Source: Formicarius rufipectus (lineage: Eukaryota; Chordata; Aves; Passeriformes; Formicariidae). Taken from it: 64,000 nt of DNA. Made by a program: the position numbers and the translations under genes. The notes under the pieces were generated by a model. That model was not told where the DNA came from. It made no database searches and saw only the letters and a list, made by a program, of their open reading frames with translations. Position 1 is the stretch's first letter. Each line of letters begins with the position of its first letter. The DNA lies in assembly GCA_013399695.1 (NCBI GenBank), contig VXAU01000760.1, positions 1,606,494 to 1,670,493 of the forward strand, written 5' to 3'. Below, one piece after another: positions 1 to 11,850 of this stretch.

Positions 1-644
1 CTGGGTACAAAGCCAGAAAGTTCAGAATAGAAATAAAGGGACCTTGGAGTACTAATGTCATATGACCTGAAATACAAACTCTGTTTAAGCCACTGGAACT
101 GTGCATGCAAGCAGCCTGGCAGGTAAGCACCGTAACTGTCTGGATTTTTCCCTATGCAATAATTCTAAACACTAGAAGAAAGGCACCAGGCACGTGGTGT
201 CCAGCTGGACTGCACCAGAGACCTCCATCAGCCACCTGTACCCACCACCATGGCAGGAGGACTTGGCTATGCCAGACCAATCAATGAAGGTTCCACTGCA
301 GATGCTTGTTGCAGCCCTTTTGGCATCAGGAAAGGCTCAGCTGCATGCAGCAGGAATAGGAATGCAGCATCCCAAGGTAGTGGCTGTAGGTCACAGGAGG
401 ACTCAAAACCCTTTGGCAACCCAAGAGTACACTGCCTGATGTGCATCCATGGAAATGTGACAATCACCTCGTTGACAAGTGCCCAGATTTTTAATTTTAT
501 TTGGCTCATTGAAGACAAGAAATTTCACTGCCTACTTCAGTTTAAATTAAAAAAAAAAAAAATCAAGAAGCTTGAGAGATCTTTGGTGTGGAAACAAATC
601 ACCATCCAAGGTATCTCTTGAGGGAAAAGGATGAGGCACTCACT

Positions 645-1320
645 GCCAGCTGCAAGGTGCACATTGCCACAACCTGTCAGAGAGAGCAGGGACTGGCCCG
701 TGCACTGACATCAGCCATAAATTCTTCTGCAGCATCAGGTGCATCCCAGCAGGTCTCACAGACTCATACAAATCCACTTAGCTTAAGTTCCACTAATTCA
801 GTCCTCTCCTTTAAGACTTCTACTCCACAGACTCTACTGGACCTGGAAGGCCACACAGGTGACCCTGCCAGTGAAAGCCAAGGCAAAAAGGCATTTGCTA
901 CTTCAGCCTCTGCCATGTTCTTGGTCATTAGGTCTCCTCCTCCCTGATCAGTGGGACCACATTTTCCTCAACCTTCTTTTTGGTGCCTGTAGGAGAAGGT
1001 GTCCTTGGTGTTCTTCATATCCTTCATCAGGTCCAACTCCAGCCAAGCTTTGGCTTTCCCAATGTCTCTCCTACATCGTCAGGCAATGGCTTAGGCTACA
1101 GAATCCTCCTGGATGCCTCTTATTCATGCCTGAGCTGTGCTAAGGGCTCCCTGCCCATCCACCCTGGCCTTCTGCTATACCTCCTATGGCACCAGCAGCT
1201 GTGTGCGCTTTCAGCAGATTGTCCTTTACAACCCACCAGCTCATGGAGGCTTTCTTCACTGACTTCCTGATGAGAAAATTCCCAAACAAGCCAAAATCTG
1301 CTGTCCTGAATTCCAGAGCC
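645..1320 (-). mobile_element. Decayed CR1 LINE fragment, ORF2 region
   Basis: Read on the minus strand from 1320, broken frames resemble the CR1 ORF2 segment between the endonuclease and reverse transcriptase. ALEFRTADFGLFG near 1318-1280 corresponds to the family's LDFRRADFGLF motif. A stretch around 890-955 resembles the NxxGDLxTxDMEKAEV motif that precedes the reverse transcriptase. Further down, bases near 700-780 match the family's GPDxMHPxVLxELA region at the nucleotide level. Frameshifts and stops make it inactive. The comparison is from recall of the family. Confidence 0.72.
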
Positions 1321-3958
1321 TTTTTTTTTTTTCTTTAAAAAACAAGCAAGGAAAAATTAAGAAGTCTCTATCTCAGCAAGAGCACAAGCACAACAGGAAA
1401 GGACATGTGATATAGCAATCTGTTCAAGAGAGAGCTACAGGCACAAAGAGAACTGCCAGGTGTACAATGCAAGAACCAGAATGGCCTATTAATCCCAGCC
1501 AAGGAGGTCCTCCTGGGTATCATTATCTTGACACAGCCTTCAGAACCAATTGCCAGACATTTTTGCTGTGCAGACCCACACTCAGACACCACAAACAGCA
1601 GGCACAGACCCACAACACTGCTGGCATCATTTCACTTCCAATCCTCTCAGTAGGGACAGAGTTTGTATTTTTTGGAGTGCCACTCCTAAGCAGCATCAGT
1701 TGTGCTGGGTTTTACACAGAGAAATGCTTTGCTCATCTTCTGCAGAAATATTTCAAATCAACTTGTGTCTGACACAAAAGAAATATAATTATGCTGATAA
1801 CCCAATTATTTAAAAAGCTGAAACCTACTTTATCAGTCAGCCTTTTCAAAGAAAGCTAGACAGTCAAAAGCATAAAAGAAAAAATTAAATACATATCCAG
1901 GTAATATGGTAACTAAGTTTAATAAGCACATACATAGAAAAGCCCAATGATGATAAATTAGCTTCTGTTCTTAAAAGCTATCAGGAATTATTCTGAAAAC
2001 CTCACGTTTCTACGAATTTATAATAGCTTACCCATGCAACCTGCATCTTTGCTGTGGTAGTGGTGCTCAGGGGGAATAGCTGGGGGTACATTTGACAATT
2101 CCCACATCATGCTCTCCGCTGGTCTTTGACAGCACCCTGCTATCCCCTTAGCTGCCACCCTCTCTGTGCATGAGTCTTCCAGCACTGCACAGAGTGGGGG
2201 GGGGCACAGCTGAAAAAATCTCACCCAGGCACCTTAACAGGAAAATCAGCCCCTGAATAAAATACTTGCTGCATTGGGGTTTTGTCTGAAATTAAAAAAA
2301 GAATCAGAAAGCTAAAAATCGAGGGTAGGAAAATTTGTGACTGAAAAAAATTTGCCACGAAAAAAAAAAAAAAATCCCTTCTCAGTGAGAAGTCAGCACT
2401 TTCCTCGAGGAATGAAAATCCCAACCTGCTCTGCTCTCTACAGGAAGATATCTGCTAGCACCGGCACAGGCAGGCAAAGCGGCGGCCACCAGCGGGAAGC
2501 ATTAGGGACTGTCCCCGCAATGCCACCGGGAGATGTCCCTTCCTTCCAGTGCAGCACTAAAACCACACACAACCTCACATTTAAGTGCTTTACAAAGAGG
2601 AACGTGCTGCTGAACCGAGGACTTGGCACCTCATGGTTTGCATTTTTACTTTTTTAAAAATACTTAAACAATAACCAGATGCCCTGGTATGATAAAGATC
2701 CCTCTGCTCAGGAACAGCGAGGGAATGGCTGAGTCTTCTCTGAGGGCAGAGAGTACCAGCATCACCAGCACACTGATGCAAGGGCTAAGGGCATCTTTAA
2801 AATATTGCTTCGTGTTTCAGAGAGCTCAGGCTGTCACTCTGCTCTATCACAAACTTCATCTAACTTTGAAAGTTTAATCACCTTCATACAAGCTGTGAGA
2901 TTTAAGAGATGAGTCAACTAATCAGTTTCAAATAATTACTCAATTAGAAAAACAGGTTGACGGCTTCCCTAGAACAGAAGCAGGTCAAGGAGAATTGCCA
3001 AACTCACAGATTTTTAAGCAAACCAAAGTAGTTAAGGTTTGGGGCTTTTTTAATAAAACCACAGAAAAAAATCATTATTTTGTTCAAGTAACTAAATTTT
3101 ACCGGAAAAAAAAAAAAATCATTACTGAAGTTTTACGATATATACTCCAGTGAAAGCTGATTAATTGGCCTGCATCTCCACATTAACAAGCCCTAATCCT
3201 CTTGTCAGGAGACCTGCTTACAAGCTTCTCTCTCCAGCGCTGTAAAAGCACTGATGAGAACAGAGATCTGTATCTCAAAGCACTGTCCAGCCAGCCTGGC
3301 ATTATCACTCATCTCCTAAATCTCAACAGCTCTGTAGAAGGCAATTGAACCTCCAAAGTTAGATGAAGTTTGTGATAGAGCACAGTATCAGCTTGAGCAG
3401 TTAAGAAAAGTCTAACACACCAGGCCTAACACCGAGCTCCAACATTACTGTTTAAAATAACTATTTCCTCCTTACACAAGCATCAGCTGAGGGTCCTGCA
3501 CTTAGCAAAGAACGTATTAAAGAGCATCGAATATGTTATTTCCAGTTGTTTTAAAAGTGCTTGTATTTTATTCAAGCTAGTGAGACCCTGTAAGTTAGCT
3601 GAAATAATTACTGCACTAATACCCTTTTAACAAATTGTCTATTGTCAAGAATTTGAGGATTGATCCTGCCCATAAATCCCTTAATGCTGTCTCTTTTGTG
3701 CAAGTGGAATTTCACTCCGCAGCAGAACCCAGCATAGCTGTAATGTTTTCTGCTACTGTTTGAACTTGTATCCCGAGTGTGATGGAGCCACATCATACCA
3801 GCAAACTAAAAACTGTTGTTTTTCTGGGCTTCTTTATTCTTAGTTTAACTGTGAACAGCCCGGAATAGAGCTCAAGATCCTGTCTCCAGAGCTACAGCAA
3901 GATGCCTTAATATGGTTTAATCATCACATCCTCTCTAGATGGTTGTATGACATTATTT

Positions 3959-3990
<32 letters not shown>

Positions 3991-3994
3991 GAAG
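3959..3994 (+). repeat. A tract with (GAAAA)n microsatellite
   Basis: A 12-13 base A run is followed by about four GAAAA units. Confidence 0.95.
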
Positions 3995-4215
3995 ACTCAA
4001 AATTCAACCACACACAACTATTTTGGTCTCCCCAGAGAATTGCTTGACACAAAGGTTTTGGGAGATGTCTAAATATAGACAGTTCTGGTGAGATCCGGGC
4101 CTATGAAGATAACAACTCTGCACTATTTTTGACTGTTTAACAAAGATGCAGGGAACACAATGGCTTCAAACAAACACTGCTTTGGCCCTCCCCAGCGCTA
4201 CAGAAAATAGATGTG

Positions 4216-4372
4216 GTGCCTACAGAGTCCTGTAGGATGGAAAAAGCCAACGAGTCCAACCACTAACCCAGCACTGCCCAGTCCGCCACTAAACCATCTC
4301 CCTAGGTGTCACATCGACACATCTTTTAAATACCTCTGCTTCTGAGAGACTTCCATCAACACCACTGTAAAA
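4216..4372 (-). mobile_element. CR1 LINE 3'-end fragment
   Basis: The plus strand shows the antisense CR1 tail signature: gagtccaaccactaacccag, then cactaaaccat, ctcccta, and ttttaaatacctc. It is diverged, has no visible target-site duplication, and is 5'-truncated as most CR1 copies are. Confidence 0.85.
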
Positions 4373-4849
4373 AACTATCAGGCCTCTACTAAGTAGTACA
4401 TCAATCAAAATAGTGGCATGCAAATCATGATCCATTAAGTACTTCACACTTGATTACCCACAACATTTTAGAGAGGGTCATACACTGATGAGTTGCTTCT
4501 CTCTTCTTTGCCCTTTGCTATTTGGAGTGCATAACCACTTTCAGTTCATTACCAATGCAAAATTTGGAGGAAGCTCAACTTCAACAAGAGGAAAACAGCA
4601 GCTCAATTGTTTGTCCCTTTCTCCTTAAATTTGCTCAAGCTGCATGTTTCTCTACACAAATCACACCTTTCCAGAAGTGCTGGACTTGAGGCATATGCAG
4701 GTGGCACCCTTGTTTAAATATGGCATTTGCTACCAAAGACGTTCTGAAAGTGAAAGAGGAAAACCCAAACCACTCAGGATTTCCCTATATGCCTTCCCTC
4801 CCCGCCTCAACCAATCTCCCTTCTAGATGTGAAAAATCAGTGTGAAGTT

Positions 4850-5012
4850 TCACAGCATGGTTAAGGTTGGAATGGACCACTGGAGGTCATCTAGTCCAAC
4901 CTCCCTGCTCACGCAGAGTCCCCTAGAGCACCTTACTCAGGATTGTGTTCAGACAGCTTTTGAATATCTCCAGGGAAGAAGATTCATCCCTCACTGGGCT
5001 AATTTGCAACCC
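4850..5012 (-). mobile_element. CR1 LINE 3'-end fragment, second subfamily type
   Basis: The plus strand carries a clear antisense CR1 tail: cacagcatggttaaggttgg, aatggaccactggaggtcat, ctagtccaacctccctgctc, then cttttgaatatctccaggga. It is better preserved than its neighbour at 4216-4372 and belongs to a different tail type, so the two look like separate insertions. Confidence 0.92.
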
Positions 5013-8000
5013 CCCAAGGATGCCAGGAGCCACCTGAAAGCCATTCCTCTACATTTATTCTCACAGCCTGAAGCTTCACAATGAGGTTCGATCTCCGTGC
5101 TACATGGGACACCAAGACAGGTGTAATTCCTGGCTCTGCCAGAGGCTGAGGACAGCTTGCCTGACGTGCCTCTGGCTTTCATGGACATACTCTGTATCAC
5201 AGTATCAAGATGAAAAAAAAAATCATTCACTTTCCTCTCAGATGGTTTGCCTTCACCTTCTCATCACTAACTTCCAGCTCATCTCTCCGCAGGCCACGGG
5301 AGGTTCCCACGTATGGATAACCCTTTCTCACGGGAGTTAATGGCAATGAAGGAGGAGGCAGCAGGGAAGAGAAATCAGGGCTGCTCCTTGGGGCCCCCGA
5401 AATTGAAGGGTGTAACTACACAACACCCGGAGTGTGTAAACTTCAGTATCCCAGCCTCAGATTATCCACTGCGAAAGTGGCAATAAGATTCACAATAGAT
5501 ACATCTAAAGCTGTTGTGATGTTTAATTAAGCAATAGAGCTCTTGGAGATCTCCAGATAACAATGAGCCCATATAAGAAAGAAGGTGATTACTTCTGATG
5601 AAACAAATCATGACAACAACCTGGCACAGCAGGGAATACCCAGAGCTGTGTCAGTTCTCTTTTTACAGCCCTGATTGGAGGAAGCTTGTGGCGACTGTTT
5701 GTTTCCCTGCAGTTTTGCATCTCAGGCTCTGGCGGGATGTTCGAGAGGATGCAGATAAATGCCTGCACTGGCTGCACGTGCAGAGATGTGAAACACAATC
5801 CCTATTTAAAAATCAAAGAGCTGGGAATCTGCTCCTGTCAACAAGCCTTTCAATAGAGAAGAATAATTTAGCAAGAACAGATGAAATCTCCCACCTTAGG
5901 GTGATATGGGTGGCTGTGAGGAGAAATGCGTTTTGGCAGTTCCCACATTCTTTTGTCAAACTTCTGTTGTCTGGGAAAGAGCCGAGTGCCAGAAGCCCTT
6001 GCAGGTGAATACTTTGGCTGTTTCATGCTCACTTGATTCGGAGCAATAGTGTGTTTATCTGGATGTTTGGAAAGTTATTAATGAGATCAGCAAATCCTTT
6101 CCATGCATAAATTATAAATCACCTTCAGCAATGCCATGTAAATTACCACGTCAAGTGCGAACATGCTTATTTATCTGTGACAGTCTTTTATCACCAATAA
6201 ATAAAGGCAAGACAGGAGTTACCTCAGGAGAAAATAGCGCTGAAGCACAATCTGTGAGGTCACTAAGAGAAACACCAGCACAGCAGAACCCCTGTATCAC
6301 GATATCCTGAAGGATATGCCAGGACTGGCACTGTGCCAGTCTAGAAGGAGTAGGGAAGCACCACACTTGCTGTCCCTGTTCATGTGCACTCAGTGCTTTC
6401 CACCACGTTGGTGCATCAGCACTTGCTCTGCCGAGAGCAGATGAGTTCCTCAAGCCTGCACTCAGAGCCTCTTGTCATCATCACACATCCCTGCAGAGTG
6501 AAGGCATTGGATGCATAGAGACTGGTTTGAGGACTGTTGTGACAGCCCTAGCAAGCAAGAGGTTAAAAAAGAGAAAGAAAAAATTTAGAGAGATCAGTTT
6601 TGTGAGTTCTGGATAAGAATAATTACAGTTTGAGCCAGGCTTAGCTTTTAAATCCTCTACTACTGTGAATTCACAAGACACATCATGAGCTAATTCCTTT
6701 AGCTGCTGTATAGTATCTTTGTACCAGAGCTCTGTCCATCCATCTATGAGACCCAGACAACCCACAGATTTGTAACAGCTGATGCTCTCAGTGTATAGAA
6801 TTTGGCCCAATTGTGCAATGGGCACGTCACCTGGTAAAAAGTTACAGGGTTTTTTCATAGAGGCAGCCATTTAATGAATGGTTTAAGCCAAGTTTTTATT
6901 CAAAGGTTCTGCAGAAAGTCTCCCTTTGTATGAAAAGGTACATTAAAGAATATATGAAATTAAACAAAATCCTGAGGAAAACGAATTGCAGAAACTGGAG
7001 TTTGGCATGACCAAAAATAGATGTGATAAGACTCCTCCCCAGCTTAGTCTTTGCCAGACAGCTCCAGGGGGGCTCTCAGCAGATATCAGTGAGCAGGTGG
7101 AAATGATGATTTATGAGAGGGTGGCAGAGGCCTCTGACTCACTTCCAGGGGAAGCACCCAGAGAATGAATCCATCTCTACCAAAGCAAAGCCACAGCGGC
7201 TGAAAGCTTCCATGGTGGCGGGGCCTGTTGCTCCTGTGGGAGATGGAGCTCACACTGGGCACTGCAGGAGCCACACAAACCACAGCACAGTAACACAGCT
7301 TCAAGCCACACAGCTGAGCCAGTTGCTAAAGCAGATTAACATTTCCCAGGTGACTGGGTTAATGCTCTCCAGTGCAGGCGGACAAGGGACAGGTTTCTCC
7401 CCTCTCTCCTTACAGATCACCAGAAGCCACACCATCCCCAGCAGGCACTGCCCAGGAGCTGCCCATCCCCAGTGGGGCTCTGCAGGTGCCCAGAGGGCAC
7501 AGCCCAGCCTGCAGATCCTGTGCCCCAGCAGTGGTGACACACGGGAAGGAAAGCTCCCTTCTGAATTCCTGCTGAATATGGTGCAGCTGCTGAGTGGGAG
7601 AAAGTGACAAAACAAACAATTTTGCTTGTAATCCGGAAAAACATCCGTCTCCCAACAAAACTACTGGCAAGTGAACCTAACAATAACATGCCATTTTGGC
7701 TCACAGGCTCTCATGGCTGACATGACAGAGCTTTTTATTTGAGTATCTACATGATACATAAATTAGTACAAGGTAATAAAAAAAAATTAGTTGTGGTAAC
7801 CATGGAGCTACTATTTAGAAATGGCCAGAAGCACCACTGACTTCAGTCCAGGCCACAGTAATTTACTCTAGCAAAGAAATGTGGTGGCGAGGCTGGAGCT
7901 GGCGTGTGACTCACGTCCGCCCTGATCGCCTCATGCTCTTCCTGATACGATAAGTTATCAGCTCAGAGTTCTTATGCCTGCTATTTTATCTACTCTAATT

Positions 8001-11000
8001 CTGCCTCAACAATTAACAAAATGCTATCACCAACATCCAAATTGCATCTAAGATAGCTTCCTAAGAAGTGAAGTTGTTGGCAAGGTGATCTAACACAAGT
8101 TAAACAAACATGGTTGGGTATGCAAGACCATCTATTTTCAGCACATATTTTTCACTTTTCAAAAGATCCCAGATTCATACAGAGTAACCTCCACATCCCA
8201 CCTTCAGCCAGGACAGAAGATGCAAGGGAAAAAATGTTCTCCTTTTTCTCTCTCTCCGATTCTGTCAGCTATCAGTGGATTCATCACAAAATAGACAAAA
8301 AAAAAACCCCACCCTGTAAAACTCTACTGCCTTTCCGGTGTTCCTCTGATTGTCAAACTTCATACAGTGAGGTATCTTATAACCACAGATGGAAAATCCT
8401 CAGGAGCATCCCCAGCAGCCACCTGTGCCCACCCCACAGAAGGGCTACTGGCACTCTGCCTTTGGTCACCAAAACTGACTTCACTGAGAATTTCTTAGGT
8501 TGACCCAGCAAGAAGTCCTTCAAGGACCACCATTTGCTTGAATTTTCAAACACTTGGTCACACAATTATCAAGATCTTTACTGATCTAACAAAAAGCCAT
8601 AGGAAAGCCTGCACTTTCAAAAACTAATGCACAGATCAGCATATTAGTTTTCCATGCTCCTTACTTATAATTACTTAGCACCTTTTCTTGCCTGCATTCA
8701 TTAAGGAATATAAACAAACAAACAAACCCAGGACTTTCTAACAGAACCAGACCACAAAATTTGTGCATAATCAAAATGTGAGGCAGCTAAGCAGAACAGG
8801 AGAAAACTGCTCACTGCAATGAATTAGTTATGGCGCGCCTAATGTGCCAAGTTTATTTTCTAGACATATTTTTCACATGTGAAGGTGCAGCCAAACAGCA
8901 GCCACTAATGGGTCAGTAAATCTGCACAGTGTCAGGCAGAGCCCCAAATACATGAGATCAGCAACTCACTTGGGGGAGATGGGAGATGGTTATTTTGCTG
9001 TATTTTATTCTTAGCATTTGCTTACTTATGTTTTGGGAATTTGCCACTTAGGGCTGTTTTTTTCAGTTGTGCCCAACTCATCATGGGACGGAAGCAATCT
9101 TTTGAAAGAGCCATATGAATAACTTTTTTCAGCATTAAGTGGGTTTTGACATTGCAAAGGCTTAGTGACTTCAGTCTAAAATTCACAGTAATTTCAAGGC
9201 TTCAGAGGAATAAAGGGTTTAAATATTTAATTAAAGGAGAGAAAATTCTAGGCCTAAAATAGATGGCTCCCACTGAGGCTGCCTTAAAGCAGCAAGAAGG
9301 AAAGTCACTCCTACTGGGGAACTGTTACACTGGACTCATCCATGATCTTGAAAACTATCTCTGGCTGAAAGTCCCAGGTCCACTGGGGTGAACCAGGAAT
9401 CCCTGCACAGGCTGTGCCCTGCCAGTACCAGGCTGGCACTGCCACAGTCACCAGACCGAGACCATGGATAGGGACACTCCCAAAGGGCTCCTTCCCACCT
9501 TGGCTCAGGATCCTCAGGCAGGCACTCCAGAAGCCAAGTCCAGCAGACAGAGCAACTGCCCTACAATATTAAAAGGTTGCCCAGAACTGCTGCTGAGGAG
9601 CAACCTCAGCATGCAAATACTTCAAAAGTTACCCTGAACAGTCACAGAGCTGACTCATAACCCAATTACACTGGAAACTCTGCAGCTGGGGAGTAAAGGT
9701 GCTGCCTCAGAGCTCCTCCACCTTGTTACGCACACAGAACCTATGACAAAGAGCATCTGCAATTCAAAGCACTCACAGATTCAAGGTCAGAGTTCCCAAG
9801 ATCCAAGAATTCTACCTAAGTGCAAAGTCTAAAGCATGGATAACAATAGACTGACTTTTTTTAATTTTTTTTTTTTTTAAAGCATCTACCTGAAGAAAGA
9901 CAAGACAAAGGCTATCATTACTTCAGCTTTTGTAGGGGGACTTCCCTGCCAGTGTGTGTTAGAGACTTAAAGTGTTTTGCAGTAAATCACATGGAAATGT
10001 GAACTCAGCAAATGCCAGAGGCAATGACAGGCGGATATAAATGACAATCAGAAAGGTGTGTCCAGATGCTTGAGGTATGAGCCATGATAAGGTGCTTGTG
10101 AAATTTCACCTGCCCAGATTGGGACAGAGGTTGTGGCCTTCAGAAAGAATAAAAAAAAAAGAAAACCAAGAAAACCCTGATGTGCTAATTAGAAGTAAAC
10201 TATCTGAATGTCTGAATAGACATCCAAATATTCCAGGCCTCAGAAGGGAATAAAAGCTACAGATTGTAGGAATTAGCCTGAATCAGACGTCACTGAACAG
10301 TCATAGCAAGGCTGGAGAACAGTGCAAGCCAAAAGTTACCGCAAGCACCTCTTCAGTCAGCAGGAAGAGTGAATTCTTTCCACATAATCATTCATGTGCA
10401 CTCACAGACTTCTGAAATACATTTAGCAGACCTCTGTTCACCTTCTCTGAGCTGCTTTTGACTTTTTAGAAAAATATATGGATCTGATAACAATCCTCAC
10501 AAGTTTTGAGAAAGAAAAGCAGACAGTCACATACCTTAGCTGATTAAATGTTGAACATTAACAACACCCATTACCATCACCAGCAGATAAAGATGACTAA
10601 CAAAGAGGAACACGAAATCACAATACTGCATTCAGCAAAACTTCAGAAAATGATACTTTTCACAGTAAAAAATAGCCTACCTTACCAGCCCAGATTTGAT
10701 CAGCCCATTCTGTCAGCAATAAAAGCTGTTTTCTAGGCCACAGCATTTTCCATTAATGCAATCTGATTTGCCACTGCATTTTTAGGAAGCTAAGGTGAAT
10801 GCGTGATATTGAGACAGGGCAGTCTGAAACTCCTCATGTAGGGCAAGGTCAAAGAACAGCTGCCTCTGGAAAACCCCACACAGAGACTTGCATACCACAT
10901 TCTAGTTGGTATTCCTGGGAGCTTTGTACTAAGGTTATTTTAAATAAACAGTAGTATACTTCTCAACACATTATTTAAAAATGCAAAGATAATGACTTCT

Positions 11001-11799
11001 CATATAGCTTTATTACTGCTTCCATTTACAAATACGTCACCTGGGTAGTTTTATCTCCCACATTAGCTGATATTTAAGAAGTTCTGATTACTATTCATGT
11101 TGTTCTGAGTGTTATATCCGTTCCTAGCAACTGAGAGAAGAAAACAAGGCAAAATAAAATACAGTGGTATTTTTGAAGCCACAATGTAATAGTTACCTAG
11201 GACAAAACCCTGCCTGCATGTTTCTAAGAACTGTGGTACCATACAGAAGTAGAGACAAAAGAGCTGGTGACAGTTTTTGGTAGAGACAACGATCATTCCT
11301 AAGCTACCAGCAAACTAAACAAAAATTAGCAAGCTCCATAAACCAATTAAAATCCAAAGTGTAAAGTAGGTGTAATGACTCAACAGCCTGATCACTGCTC
11401 TCATAAAATCACCCTAATAATGCATGGCCCGAGTCTCCTCACATTCACATTACCATAAAAATCAAGCAGCAAATTGAAATTCTCATTAGTGAAGTTTCAC
11501 CAGTAGAAACGCTGTAATGCAGGAGAAGCAGACCCAAAAGCTGCACATGGACCAGACTGACACAAAACCAGATCTGTGCACCACACTGAGTATGAGTTTG
11601 CCTACATCAGGGGTCACTGTATGGGCCAGAGGACACCTATTAGCACTCCACTGCAGTCTGAACACTGTGCATTGCTTTATCAATCCCACTCTCTAAAGAC
11701 AATTAAGTGGGCACTGTCACTCATGTCTTAGAGGCAAAGCACATCCCTCCTGGCAGCAAAAAAAGGCTGCAATGATGGCCTAAATGTCCTCCAGTGGAT

Positions 11800-11850
11800 T
11801 AAAAACAAACAAACAAAAAAAAAAAAAAAAAAACCAAAAAGAAAAAGAAA
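11800..11850 (+). repeat. A-rich low-complexity tract
   Basis: AAAC repeats lead into a 19-base A run at 11815-11833, then A-rich sequence. Confidence 0.95.

Noticed and set aside
7113..7607. 164-codon plus-strand open frame in intron 3
   Set aside because: Ser/His/Gln-rich low-information sequence, with overlapping open frames on both strands in a GC-richer stretch; no conserved motif.
8832..8839. ggcgcgcc palindrome in AT-rich intron
   Set aside because: A single 8-base CpG-containing site without further structure; chance is sufficient.
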